From NCBI GenBank assembly GCA_934394565.1, contig CAKRQV010000007.1, positions 1 to 64,000 on the forward strand: a stretch of DNA of 64,000 bases, given 5' to 3'. Shown one piece after another: positions 36,629 to 45,683 of the stretch (positions within the stretch are counted from its first letter, which is position 1; the number at the start of each line of letters is the position of its first letter). Under the pieces are notes generated by a model. The model worked only from the letters and a program-made list of their open reading frames with translations, made no database searches and was not told the origin of the DNA. The translations under genes were made by a program, and so were the position numbers. This stretch comes from an uncultured Lachnospiraceae bacterium. GTDB taxonomy: Bacteria; Bacillota; Clostridia; Lachnospirales; Lachnospiraceae.

Positions 36629-37729
36629 ATGAGAATTATAGATCAAGAGCTGCAAATTCCGGATTTCGATTTTACCACCCGTCTGTCTGCACCGGGAACG
36701 GTCTATATTGATATCGAAACCACCGGTCTCAATCGCCATCGTTCCCATCTGTATCTGCTTGGTGCCATGTGGCTGAAAAACAGCCACCCCATTCTTCGTC
36801 AGTGGTTTGCTGAACGGCCTGCAGATGAAGAAACTATTATTCGGGACTTTTTCTCGTTCTGTGTTGATTTTAAACATCTCGTACAATTTAACGGCAGCAG
36901 CTTTGATCTGCCCTATCTGCGGCATAAAGCCGCCTATTACGGGATAGAAACAACATCCCTGCCCGAAAAAATCACTGACCTGTACCAGCAGTACCGTGCC
37001 CTGAAGGATCTGCTCGGACAGAGCGATATGAAGCTCACCAATCTTGAAGCCCGGGCAGGGTATCTGCGCACCGACAAGCATACCGGCAAAGAACTGATCA
37101 AAGTCTACGAAAACTATCTGCAGACCGCTGATGAAACGTTGCTGTCCGTTCTTTTACAACACAATACAGACGATATTGCCGGTATGCTCTGGCTCGAAGT
37201 CTTCGACAGCCTGCTGGCATTGCAAGGCAAAACAGTCACTCCCACCGGCTGTCAGTCTGCCTGTGATCCCGGGACAGGCTGTCTCGTATTCACCTGCAGC
37301 TACGATATGCTGTTTTTTCCCTTGCTGACCGTGATCTTTGAAGACAACATGACGCTGACCCTCAACGGCCATACCGCCCTGTTATCTGTTCCGGTATACG
37401 AAGGAACCCTCTATCACTTTTTCCGGGACTATCAAAATTATTACTACTTTCCTGCCGAAGACCGCGCCTTGCACAAAAGCGTTGCCCTTTACGCTGACAG
37501 CTCCTTCCGGATCAAGGCCACCCGCGAAACTGCCTGTGAACCTCACACCGGTCTCTTCCTTCGCACCTTCGCCCCACTGGACACCACTCCCTGTTTCCAG
37601 CCAAGGGACTGCGCCTCCGGCCAGTATTATATCTGCTACGAAGATACCTTCCTCCAGAATACCGCCCTTTGCACCACCTACGCCACCCACATAATCTCCG
37701 CCCTCTTAACCCACCCCCGGTGCCCCTGA
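36629..37729 (+). CDS. YprB-like ribonuclease H-fold exonuclease
   Basis: 366 residues. The DEDD-type nuclease motifs are visible: YIDIETTGLNRH (DxE), LVQFNGSSFDLPYL and HNTDDIAGMLWL. YprB-family proteins act on DNA or RNA but substrates are not settled. The C-terminal 150 residues are Cys-rich and divergent. It is a plus-strand gene that converges on the FprA flavoprotein gene, with the 39-bp hairpin between them. Confidence 0.82.
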   Translation: MRIIDQELQIPDFDFTTRLSAPGTVYIDIETTGLNRHRSHLYLLGAMWLKNSHPILRQWFAERPADEETIIRDFFSFCVDFKHLVQFNGSSFDLPYLRHKAAYYGIETTSLPEKITDLYQQYRALKDLLGQSDMKLTNLEARAGYLRTDKHTGKELIKVYENYLQTADETLLSVLLQHNTDDIAGMLWLEVFDSLLALQGKTVTPTGCQSACDPGTGCLVFTCSYDMLFFPLLTVIFEDNMTLTLNGHTALLSVPVYEGTLYHFFRDYQNYYYFPAEDRALHKSVALYADSSFRIKATRETACEPHTGLFLRTFAPLDTTPCFQPRDCASGQYYICYEDTFLQNTALCTTYATHIISALLTHPRCP

Positions 37730-37756
37730 AAGGCTGAAAAAATTAATTTTCGCCCA

Positions 37757-37847
37757 GAAAGAGGCCGGTCTGTATCATGTTCACCCCGCAATCGCTTAAA
37801 AACACCTTGCGATTGCGGGGTGAACATGATACAGACCGGCCTCTTTC
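37757..37847. terminator. Perfect 39-bp inverted repeat between convergent genes
   Basis: Arms 37757-37795 and 37809-37847 are exact complements, with a 13-nt loop. The outer bases are GAAAGAGGCC/GGCCTCTTTC, giving A/T tracts at both ends suitable for bidirectional termination. A 39-bp stem is far longer than the usual 8-12 bp. The outer bases resemble those of the large element at 63,709-63,992. Confidence 0.85.
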
Positions 37848-37870
37848 ATCCGTCATCTTATAAAATTTTA

Positions 37871-39037
37871 TCAGGCTTTCACGATAGCGTCAGCCAGCTC
37901 TTCCAGTGTTTTCCGGCTCTGTGCATTTAATGTGGACTTAATCGTAACCTTCGGATCCACCAGTGTAATATTCTTCATTCCCTCAAAGTATGCACTCATC
38001 TGCTTCCCGGACTGCGGAGCCCATGTACCATTTTCAATGATACCCACCTTACGGTTCTGGAAGTTTTTAATTTTTAAGTGATACAGAAAATCCTCCATAC
38101 ACGGGAACAGTGATCCATCATATGTCGGGCAGGCTACAACCAGACGGTCATAACGATATGCATCCTCAATGGCTTCCGCCATGTCGCAGCGGGCCAGATC
38201 CATCACAGATATTTTTTCTGCGCCCTTATCTTCCAGCATATGGGCAAACTCTTCAACAGCAGCCTTTGTATTGCCATGGATAGATGCATAGGCAACCAGA
38301 ATACCTCTGTCCTCCGGACGATAGCTTGACCAGGTATCATATTTTTCGATATAGTAGCCGAGATTTTCTTTCAGGATCGGTCCATGCAGCGGACAGATCA
38401 TGGCAATATCCAGTGTGGCGGCTTTTTTCAGCAGTGCCTGCACCTGTACACCATATTTACCAACGATATTGATAAAATATCTTCTGGCCTCACAGGTCCA
38501 GTCCTCATCGGCATCCAGGGCACCGAATTTACCAAATCCGTCGGCAGAAAACAGGATCTTCTCTGTGGACTCGTAAGAAACCATAACCTCCGGCCAGTGT
38601 ACCATCGGAGCCATGACAAAGGTCAATGTATGGGCACCAAGGCTCAACGTATCCATCTCTTTTACTTCAACTTTACGATCAGCCAGATCAAAGGCAAAAA
38701 ACTGTTCCATCATGCCAAAGGTCTTAACATTGGCCACGATCTTCATGGACGGGTATTTCTCAGCGATCACCTGCACGCTGCCAGCATGATCCGGCTCCAT
38801 ATGCTGTACGACCAGATAATCCGGTGTACGGCCATCCAGGGTACGCTCTACCTTCTGCAGCCATTCATCTGTACCACGCTTATCTACGGTATCCATGATG
38901 GCGATCTTCTCATCCATAATAATGTAGGAATTATAGGATACACCATTCGGAACCACATACTGGCTCTCGAACAGGTCTATGGTTTTGTCGTTTACACCTA
39001 CGTATTTTACTGCATCTGATACATATACGTCTGTCAT
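37871..39037 (-). CDS. FprA-family A-type flavoprotein
   Basis: Diiron/FMN protein that reduces O2 or NO to protect anaerobes. The beta-lactamase-like domain carries the diiron ligands HMEPDH and further His; the FMN domain begins at GILVAYASIHGNTKAAVEEF. The start at 39037 (MTDVYVSD) has AGGAGG 9 nt upstream. 388 residues. No rubredoxin gene is adjacent. Confidence 0.92.
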   Translation of the reverse strand: MTDVYVSDAVKYVGVNDKTIDLFESQYVVPNGVSYNSYIIMDEKIAIMDTVDKRGTDEWLQKVERTLDGRTPDYLVVQHMEPDHAGSVQVIAEKYPSMKIVANVKTFGMMEQFFAFDLADRKVEVKEMDTLSLGAHTLTFVMAPMVHWPEVMVSYESTEKILFSADGFGKFGALDADEDWTCEARRYFINIVGKYGVQVQALLKKAATLDIAMICPLHGPILKENLGYYIEKYDTWSSYRPEDRGILVAYASIHGNTKAAVEEFAHMLEDKGAEKISVMDLARCDMAEAIEDAYRYDRLVVACPTYDGSLFPCMEDFLYHLKIKNFQNRKVGIIENGTWAPQSGKQMSAYFEGMKNITLVDPKVTIKSTLNAQSRKTLEELADAIVKA

Positions 39038-39098
39038 ATTGCTTATCCTCCTGCATATGTTGGTCTTTGTTATCACTTATTCTGTTCTCTATAGCACA

Positions 39099-39152
39099 AT
39101 ATGACCAGACCTCATTTTTACCGGTATTGTCAAAAAGGAGATCTGATCATAT
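39099..39152 (-). terminator. Terminator-like hairpin below purA
   Basis: ATATGACCAGACCTC (39099-39113) pairs with GAGATCTGATCATAT (39138-39152) with two mismatches. A large loop with T runs lies between. Confidence 0.45.
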
Positions 39153-39204
39153 GGCATCATGTCCGGTCACAGACATCTGGTGCTGCAGCCGGACGTAGTC
39201 TTCA

Positions 39205-40497
39205 TTATTTCAGTGTGGAAACTCTCTCGATGATATCCTCACGCTTTGGTCCATTGGAAACCATAGTGATTGGGAAACCAATCTCTTTCTCAACGAACTC
39301 GATGTACTTGCGGCAGTTTTCCGGAAGATCTTCATACTTTCTGATACCACGGATATCACATTTCCAGCCCGGCAGTTTCTCATATACCGGTTTGGCATGT
39401 TTTAATTTGCAGGTGATCGGGAACTCTTTTGTTACTTCGCCATCGATCTCATAGCCTACGCATACCGGAATCTCATCCAGATAGCCGAGAACATCCAGTA
39501 CAGTAAACGCCACATCCGTCGTGCCCTGCATACGGCAGCCATATTTGGAAGCCACACAGTCAAACCATCCCATACGTCTCGGACGGCCTGTGGTAGCACC
39601 GAACTCACCGCCGTCACCGCCACGGCGTCTCAGCTCATCAGCCTCATCACCAAAGATCTCGGAAACGAATTCACCTGCACCTACGGCACTTGAATATGCT
39701 TTACATACAGTCACAACTTTTTTGATATCGTACGGCGGCAGACCGGCACCTACGGCACCGTAAGCAGCCAGTGTGGAAGAAGAGGTAACCATCGGATAGA
39801 TACCATGATCCGGGTCTTTTAATGTACCAAGCTGTCCTTCCAGCAGTACCTGTTTGCCCTCTTTTAAGGCATTCCACAGATACAGGGATACATCGGCTAC
39901 GTATGGCTCGATCATCTTCTTGTAGGACATCAGTTCCTCGTATACACCGTCTACTGTCAGCAGCGGTTTGTGATACAGATGCTCTAACATGACATTTTTC
40001 TTTGTTACGACTCTCTCGATTTTCTCTTTGAGGGACTCTTCGTCATCGAACAGTTCGCTGACCTGGAAACCGATCTTTGAGAATTTATCTGAATAAAACG
40101 GTGCGATACCGGACTTTGTGGAACCAAAAGAAGCCTTGCCCAGTCTCTCCTCCTCATACTGATCAAACAGCACATGATAGGACATTACCATCTGTGCACG
40201 GTTGGATACCAGAATCTTCGGCATCGGTACGCCCTTATCCAGAATACTCTGGATCTCTTTAAACAGAATCGGAACGTCTAAAGCTACACCATTGCCAATA
40301 ATGCTGGTGGTATGATTATAAAACACACCAGACGGCAATGTATGCAGCGCAAACTTTCCATAATTATTTACAATCGTATGTCCGGCGTTGGCACCGCCCT
40401 GGAAACGAACGATGATATCGGCTTTTTCAGCCAGCATGTCTGTAATCTTTCCTTTACCTTCATCACCCCAGTTAGCGCCTACAACAGCTGTAACCAT
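39205..40497 (-). CDS. purA: Adenylosuccinate synthetase
   Basis: GTP-dependent joining of IMP and aspartate, the first step to AMP. 430 residues with the P-loop ANWGDEGKGKITDML, IMP-site GGANAGHTIV and GATTGRPRRMGWFD. The start at 40497 (MVTAVVG) has GGAGG 9 nt upstream. Single gene; a TATAAT is visible upstream but its -35 is unclear. Confidence 0.97.
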   Translation of the reverse strand: MVTAVVGANWGDEGKGKITDMLAEKADIIVRFQGGANAGHTIVNNYGKFALHTLPSGVFYNHTTSIIGNGVALDVPILFKEIQSILDKGVPMPKILVSNRAQMVMSYHVLFDQYEEERLGKASFGSTKSGIAPFYSDKFSKIGFQVSELFDDEESLKEKIERVVTKKNVMLEHLYHKPLLTVDGVYEELMSYKKMIEPYVADVSLYLWNALKEGKQVLLEGQLGTLKDPDHGIYPMVTSSSTLAAYGAVGAGLPPYDIKKVVTVCKAYSSAVGAGEFVSEIFGDEADELRRRGGDGGEFGATTGRPRRMGWFDCVASKYGCRMQGTTDVAFTVLDVLGYLDEIPVCVGYEIDGEVTKEFPITCKLKHAKPVYEKLPGWKCDIRGIRKYEDLPENCRKYIEFVEKEIGFPITMVSNGPKREDIIERVSTLK

Positions 40498-40658
40498 AAT
40501 ACTTTTTTCCTCCAAAATCATAAGCTTTATCTGCCTGTGTCTTTGTGTCAAACTATTTTCAACACATACAGGCTTTATTATACCCTATCTTTTCCAGAAA
40601 AGGAACAGGAAAAAGAGAGAAATATCAAATAATTATATTCCAATTACTTCTCACGGTG

Positions 40659-41234
40659 TTACTTCCGGCCCGCCTCCTGCTCCATCACCGCGCGAAAACC
40701 GCCGACCGTGACCATACTGATATAGTCTGCCAGTTCTTCGATACTGCAGGGCATCTCCTCTTTGATCCAGCGGACATAGGCAGAAACAATGCCGGAAATA
40801 AAATATTCCGCAACTACTCTGATCTGCACCGGTGTAAACCCTTCCTTTTTCTCTGCGGCCTCCAAAAGCCGCTGTACAAGCAGTCCCTTGATCCGGGCAA
40901 AAAAATACTCGTAAGCACCACTGCCCGACAGCATTCGCAAAACATCCATATTTTCACAGATCATTTCATTAAATACCGCAAAAACCCGCTCTACATACTG
41001 TTCTTCCGGAAATCCTTCAGCCACAACTCTTTTAATCAGCTCATCCACTTTGTTTTCCGAAAATTCACGGATGATATCCTCCGTTGATGTATAATGCAAA
41101 TAAAAAGTTTTGCGGTCAATATTCGCACGGCGTGTGATCTCGCTGATCGTGATCTTTTTGTCACTGTTTTCCTTTAATAATGTAAAATATGCCCTCTGTA
41201 TCGCATGTTTTGTTTTTGAAATTCTTCTGTCCAT
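40659..41234 (-). CDS. TetR/AcrR-family transcriptional regulator
   Basis: 191 residues. The N-terminal helix-turn-helix is KITISEITRRANIDRKTFYLHY; the C-terminal ligand domain is helical. It is divergent from degV with a short gap, so it may control that gene. The inducer is unknown. Confidence 0.88.
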   Translation of the reverse strand: MDRRISKTKHAIQRAYFTLLKENSDKKITISEITRRANIDRKTFYLHYTSTEDIIREFSENKVDELIKRVVAEGFPEEQYVERVFAVFNEMICENMDVLRMLSGSGAYEYFFARIKGLLVQRLLEAAEKKEGFTPVQIRVVAEYFISGIVSAYVRWIKEEMPCSIEELADYISMVTVGGFRAVMEQEAGRK

Positions 41235-41298
41235 CCGCTCCCATACCCCACTTTGTATTGTTTTGTGGATTATTCCCTATTTAGCTTTTTTCTGGTCA

Positions 41299-41326
41299 TT
41301 GCTTATCCGCTCGATTTTAGTATAAT
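41299..41326 (+). promoter_or_regulatory. Promoter of degV
   Basis: TTGCTT (41299-41304), 16 bp, TATAAT (41321-41326), about 45 nt before the start codon. Confidence 0.6.
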
Positions 41327-41371
41327 ACCCATATGTGGAAAAATCAACAAATATGTATGCAAGGAGTTGTT

Positions 41372-42250
41372 ATGTCTTACGAAATTTTTACGGATGTCTC
41401 CGTTGACATCGATATGGATTTTGCAGATGCACATCATCTGCATTATATCTCTATGAATTACAGTCTTGGCGAAGAGCATCACCACTGTGACCGTCCGGAA
41501 TCCGATGAAATGATGCACACCTACTACCAGCGTCTGCGTGAAAAAATTTCAACGCAGACCAGTCAGATCATCCCTTATCACTATGTCGAAGCCTTTGAAC
41601 CGTACGTGAAAAAAGGATGTTCCATTCTGTACATGTCTCTTTCCAGCGGTCTGAGCAACACTTACGAATCCGCCTGTATGGCTGCCGCTCAGTTAAAGGA
41701 AACCTATCCGGATGTGACTATCGAGATTGTTGACTCTCTCGGTGCCACCGGAGGTATGGGGCTTTTAGCTGAATCCGCCTGTCTGAACCGTGACGAAAAA
41801 GGCATGTCCATCGAAGAAAATGCCGCATGGCTCAGAGAATACAGCCATCGTATCCACTTCTGGTTCAAGGTCGAAGATCTGATGTATTTAAGCCGCGGAG
41901 GCCGGATCTCCACTGCCGCAGCCCTGATGGGTACAGCCTTAAAGCTCAAACCGATCCTGACCATAAACAAAACCGGCAAGCTCGATACCATCGACAAAAA
42001 GCGCGGCAACCGTCTGGCCTTTAAGCGTCTGCTCGACCTGTTCGAAGCACATTATCAGCCAGGCATCTATGATACTGTATACATCAGCTGCGCCGACTGC
42101 AAAAAAGATGCCGAAACGTTGCGGGATATGGTTTTGGAAAAACACCCGGAACTTACCGTGCGCATCACCATGCTCAGCCCCATCATCGGTGCCCATACCG
42201 GTCCGGATATGCTGGCATTGATTCATTATGGGGACATTAAAGAGTATTGA
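41372..42250 (+). CDS. DegV-family fatty-acid-binding protein
   Basis: 292 residues. It has the two-domain DegV fold: YEIFTDVSVDIDM, YMSLSSGLSNTYESA (fatty-acid carboxylate site) and LMYLSRGGRISTAAALMG. DegV/FakB proteins bind fatty acids for phosphorylation by a FakA-type kinase such as the one at 22,564-24,219. AAGGAG lies 5 nt before the start at 41372. A strong terminator follows. Confidence 0.88.
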   Translation: MSYEIFTDVSVDIDMDFADAHHLHYISMNYSLGEEHHHCDRPESDEMMHTYYQRLREKISTQTSQIIPYHYVEAFEPYVKKGCSILYMSLSSGLSNTYESACMAAAQLKETYPDVTIEIVDSLGATGGMGLLAESACLNRDEKGMSIEENAAWLREYSHRIHFWFKVEDLMYLSRGGRISTAAALMGTALKLKPILTINKTGKLDTIDKKRGNRLAFKRLLDLFEAHYQPGIYDTVYISCADCKKDAETLRDMVLEKHPELTVRITMLSPIIGAHTGPDMLALIHYGDIKEY

Positions 42251-42294
42251 TTTTTCTTGCTTTTTTCTGTCAGCTGCGGCAAATTTCTGCCAAA

Positions 42295-42353
42295 GCAAAA
42301 ACCCTTGAAAACGCTGTACTTACAAAAGTTCCAGCATTTTCAAGGGTTTTTGC
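42295..42353. terminator. Bidirectional terminator between degV and tRNA-Pro
   Basis: GCAAAAACCCTTGAAAA (42295-42311) and its exact complement (42337-42353). An inner CGCTG/CAGC pairing adds to the stem, and A/T tracts sit on both sides. Confidence 0.8.
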
Positions 42354-42367
42354 ATTGCATAAAAAAA

Positions 42368-42442
42368 TCGGGGTAACAGGATTCGAACCTGCGACCTCAC
42401 GGCCCCCAGCCGTGCGCTCTAGCCAAACTGAGCCATACCCCG
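42368..42442 (-). tRNA. tRNA-Pro (anticodon GGG)
   Basis: Folds as a full cloverleaf on the minus strand: acceptor CGGGGTA/TACCCCG, D stem GCTC/GAGC, anticodon stem CACGG/CCGTG with loop CTGGGGG, and T arm GCAGG-TTCGAAT-CCTGT. The anticodon at the loop centre is GGG, reading CCC and CCU. CCA is not encoded; a T run follows the discriminator A. Confidence 0.93.
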
Positions 42443-42453
42443 CAACATTTCGT

Positions 42454-42482
42454 ATTATACCAGTTTCTGTCCTGTGTTGCAA
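42454..42482 (-). promoter_or_regulatory. Promoter of tRNA-Pro
   Basis: Minus strand TTGCAA (42477-42482), 17 bp, TATAAT (42454-42459). Confidence 0.6.
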
Positions 42483-42486
42483 GTAC

Positions 42487-42536
42487 AAAATGCAGGAATT
42501 GCCGATCTCATATGTCCGGCAATTCCTGCATTTTTT
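42487..42536 (-). terminator. Terminator of pgi
   Basis: TGCAGGAATTGCCG pairs with CGGCAATTCCTGCA around a 12-nt loop. T runs lie on both sides. Confidence 0.75.
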
Positions 42537-42538
42537 TC

Positions 42539-44119
42539 TTAAATATTTAAAAGATCACTGTATACTTTCAGTGCACCGTCTGTCTCATGGGCCAGCACTC
42601 TCTTGGCCAGCACTTTACCGAGCTGTACACCTTCCTGATCGAAGCTGTTGACATTCCATAAGAAGCCCTGGAACATGATCTTGTTCTCAAAATGAGCAAG
42701 AAGTGCGCCGAGAGCTTTCGGATCAAGCTGTTCACCGATGATGATACTGGACGGACGACCACCCTCGAAATTCTTATTGCGGTTTTCGTCAGCTTTACCG
42801 CAGGCAAAAGCTACGATCTGAGCTGCTACATTGGCACAAAGTTTCTGCTGGCTTGTGCTGTCCTGGATCACAACATCCGTACCGAGCTGACTGTTTTTGA
42901 AGCCTACAAACTGTAACGGTACGATATCGGTTCCCTGATGCAAAAGCTGATAGAAAGAATGCTGTCCGTTGGTTCCGGGTTCACCAAAAATGACCGGTCC
43001 GGTCACATAATTGAGCGGCTCACCAAAGCGGTTAACAGATTTACCGTTGGACTCCATATCTACCTGCTGCAGATGGGCCGGGAAACGGCTCAGTGCCTGG
43101 GAATACGGCAGTACGGCTGTGCTCGGGCAGCCGAGTACGTTGCGCTCATAAAGACCGATCAGGGCATCGAGCATTTCCGGATTCTTCATAACATCTTTTT
43201 CTGCGGAAAGCTTGTCCTCTGCGGCTGCGCCCTCAAGGAACTGTGCAAATACCTCCGGTCCGAAAGCCAGGGAAAGCACAGCACCACCTACAGCAGATGT
43301 AGAGGAATAACGTCCGCCAATATAGTCATCCATAAAGAAAGCTGCCAGATAATCATCACTCTTCGCCAGTGGAGAGGTCTCACTGGTGACAGCAATCATA
43401 TGTTTTGCCGGGTCAAGTCCTGCCTTGACTAAAGCGTCTTTGACAAAGGACTCATTGGTCAGCGTTTCCAGTGTTGTACCGGATTTGGATACCAGCACGA
43501 AAATAGAATGGGCGACATCTACGGACTGCAGTACAGCTGCAGCATCGTCCGGGTCAACGTTGCTGATAAATCTGGCGTCCATCTTAAAAGTGCCATTTTT
43601 CTTTGCCCAGTTTTCCAGGGCCAGATACATGGCGCGGGGACCTAAGTCACTGCCACCGATACCGATCTGAACAACGGTAGTAAATTTCTCACCGGCTGCA
43701 TTGGTAATCTCACCGGCGTGTACTTTGTTGGCAAATGCTGCAATCTTCTCCTGCTGTTCTACATAAAATACTCTCTTGTCTACGCCGTCAGCTACAACGG
43801 CATTGCCCAGCTGTCCACGGGTCAGCTGATGCAAAACCAGACGCTTTTCACCGGTATTGATCACTTCGCCGTTGTAGAGTGCTTCGAATTTCTCGGAAAG
43901 CTGTGCTTCTTCGGCCAGCTTTTTCAGTACTTCAAGCACATCAGCATCGACCTGCTTTGCTGCGTAATTAAACTGTAATCCCTCTGCCATAGGAACACTG
44001 TAGGTCTTTACACGCTCGGCAGCTTTATCTCCAGACATCACTTCTGCCAGTCTGACCTTTTTTACCTTAAAAAGATCCTGATAGGATGTCAATGTGTCCA
44101 AGTTATTCCACTTAACCAT
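42539..44119 (-). CDS. pgi: Glucose-6-phosphate isomerase
   Basis: Interconverts glucose 6-phosphate and fructose 6-phosphate. 526 residues with IGIGGSDLGPRAMYLAL, VSKSGTTLETLTNE and the catalytic Glu/His region. It resembles the 549-residue enterobacterial type more than the short Bacillus type. It has its own promoter and terminator. Confidence 0.94.
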   Translation of the reverse strand: MVKWNNLDTLTSYQDLFKVKKVRLAEVMSGDKAAERVKTYSVPMAEGLQFNYAAKQVDADVLEVLKKLAEEAQLSEKFEALYNGEVINTGEKRLVLHQLTRGQLGNAVVADGVDKRVFYVEQQEKIAAFANKVHAGEITNAAGEKFTTVVQIGIGGSDLGPRAMYLALENWAKKNGTFKMDARFISNVDPDDAAAVLQSVDVAHSIFVLVSKSGTTLETLTNESFVKDALVKAGLDPAKHMIAVTSETSPLAKSDDYLAAFFMDDYIGGRYSSTSAVGGAVLSLAFGPEVFAQFLEGAAAEDKLSAEKDVMKNPEMLDALIGLYERNVLGCPSTAVLPYSQALSRFPAHLQQVDMESNGKSVNRFGEPLNYVTGPVIFGEPGTNGQHSFYQLLHQGTDIVPLQFVGFKNSQLGTDVVIQDSTSQQKLCANVAAQIVAFACGKADENRNKNFEGGRPSSIIIGEQLDPKALGALLAHFENKIMFQGFLWNVNSFDQEGVQLGKVLAKRVLAHETDGALKVYSDLLNI

Positions 44120-44171
44120 AGTAGAGTCCTCCTGTCTGTTTTTTGACTGTTATCAGTCTTTAACCCGTATA

Positions 44172-44200
44172 ATTATACTATGGGCACAGACTTTATTCAA
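44172..44200 (-). promoter_or_regulatory. Promoter of pgi
   Basis: Minus strand TTGAAT (44195-44200), 17 bp, TATAAT (44172-44177). Confidence 0.6.
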
Positions 44201-44214
44201 GCTCTTTACCTGTT

Positions 44215-44247
44215 AAAAAATGCCCCCTGCGTGGTCAGGGAGCATTT
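44215..44247 (-). terminator. Terminator of the secreted Ig-like gene
   Basis: Minus strand ATGCTCCCTG and CAGGGGGCAT arms, then TTTTTT. Confidence 0.75.
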
Positions 44248-44266
44248 CTCAAGTTTCATCCAATGA

Positions 44267-44842
44267 TTACTTAACAGTAACTTTTACATATTTATGAACT
44301 GTCTTATAGTTTTTGGACTTAACAGTAACTTTTACACTGTAAATACCGGCTTTTGTGCCCTTGGCTACAACAATCTTGCCTTTTTTTACTTTGATCTTAC
44401 TGTTGTTTGTAGTGTACTTAACTGTTCCGGCCTTTTTGGAAACTTTCAGTCTCATGGACTGGGCTTTCTTCTTCACATTTTTAGCCTTTACAGTATAATT
44501 TGACTTGGACAGAGTGACTTTCTGAGTCTTCTGTGTAATCTTGTAAGTCAGTTTTTCCTTGTATCCGGCGTATTTGCCTTTACCGGAAACAGTAACTGTG
44601 TAGGAACCTGCGTTCTTACATGTTTTTACTGTGACTTTATAATATTTTGCAGCAATTGTCTTGCCGTTTTCATTTGTTACAACAACTTTCGGCTGCTGTT
44701 TCTTACCATTGTATACAACGGATGTCTTCTTCAGAGAAGCATTGAAAGAAGACTTCACCGGTGAGTCAGCTGCAAAAACAGCTGTGCTCATCAGCATCAT
44801 CATTGCAAGCATGATAAGCATGGCTTTTTTTAATGTCTTCAT
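44267..44842 (-). CDS. Secreted Lys-rich Ig-like protein
   Basis: 191 residues. A signal peptide (MLIMLAMMMLMSTAVFAA) is followed by two beta-rich repeats with KYYKVTVKTCKNAGSYTVTV and YTTNNSKIKVKKG, as in bacterial Ig-like (Big) domains. It is strongly basic and likely binds wall polymers. It has no anchor motif. It lies below the capsule-control genes but has its own terminator. Confidence 0.75.
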   Translation of the reverse strand: MKTLKKAMLIMLAMMMLMSTAVFAADSPVKSSFNASLKKTSVVYNGKKQQPKVVVTNENGKTIAAKYYKVTVKTCKNAGSYTVTVSGKGKYAGYKEKLTYKITQKTQKVTLSKSNYTVKAKNVKKKAQSMRLKVSKKAGTVKYTTNNSKIKVKKGKIVVAKGTKAGIYSVKVTVKSKNYKTVHKYVKVTVK

Positions 44843-44954
44843 TGGACTTTACTCCTTCGTTTCGAATGTAGCTTTATTTAATAAACGGCTTACCCACGTT
44901 CACCCGTCTATTCAGAAATTATCTGCATACCTGCAGGTACGCTTTTTTGCCAGC

Positions 44955-45683
44955 TTATTTGGATGCTGACCCGTTTTTATCCTTTTCATAGCCATAACCG
45001 TAGCCATAGCCATACCCATATTTACCATAATATTTCCCGTAAGCCCTGCTTTTTACTTCCGCACGGTTAAGCACTGTACCCAGAAGTTTACAGCCTGACT
45101 GCTCAATCTCATGCAGCGACTGACGGATCATTGCTTTCGGTGTCTGCCCGGCGCGGACAATCAGTACAGCACCATCGCACATCGATGCCACCAGCGCACC
45201 GTCCGAAACACTGCCAAGCGGCGGAGAATCGATGATCACAAAGCGATATTCCTCTGCCAGCTTATCCAGCATTTCGCGGAAACGTTTGTCTTCGAGAAGC
45301 GCCGACGGACTTTCCAGCAGCTGCGTGCAGGGGACAAGGTATCCGTTTTCTACGTTGGTCTGGTAGATCACTTCACTGTACTCGGCCATGCCAGACAGAT
45401 AGTGGTTAAGTCCCTTTGTATTCTCATCATATTCCATCTGAAATCTGTTCTTCATAACGGACTTGCGCAGATCCACATCGACAAGCACCGTAGGAAAGCC
45501 GGCCTCTGCCAGCATCTTCCACAGATAGGCAGAAACTGTACTCTTGCCCTCATTCGGCTGACAGCTTGTCAGCAGGATTTTTCTCGTATCTTTACCACAG
45601 AATTTGATATTGATACGCAAACGGTTCATCGCCTCTTCTACGGCATAAGGAAGCTCAGGAAGTGTAATCGTCAGTGTATTCAT
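44955..45683 (-). CDS. Capsule tyrosine kinase (CpsD/CapB family)
   Basis: BY-kinase that autophosphorylates on a Tyr-rich tail and controls polysaccharide export. 242 residues: Walker A SCQPNEGKSTVSAYL, Walker A' FPTVLVDVDLRKS, Walker B FVIIDSPPLGSVSDG and a C-terminal Tyr cluster (YGKYYGKYGYGYGYGYGYE). It overlaps the Wzz-like gene by ATGA. Confidence 0.92.
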   Translation of the reverse strand: MNTLTITLPELPYAVEEAMNRLRINIKFCGKDTRKILLTSCQPNEGKSTVSAYLWKMLAEAGFPTVLVDVDLRKSVMKNRFQMEYDENTKGLNHYLSGMAEYSEVIYQTNVENGYLVPCTQLLESPSALLEDKRFREMLDKLAEEYRFVIIDSPPLGSVSDGALVASMCDGAVLIVRAGQTPKAMIRQSLHEIEQSGCKLLGTVLNRAEVKSRAYGKYYGKYGYGYGYGYGYEKDKNGSASK

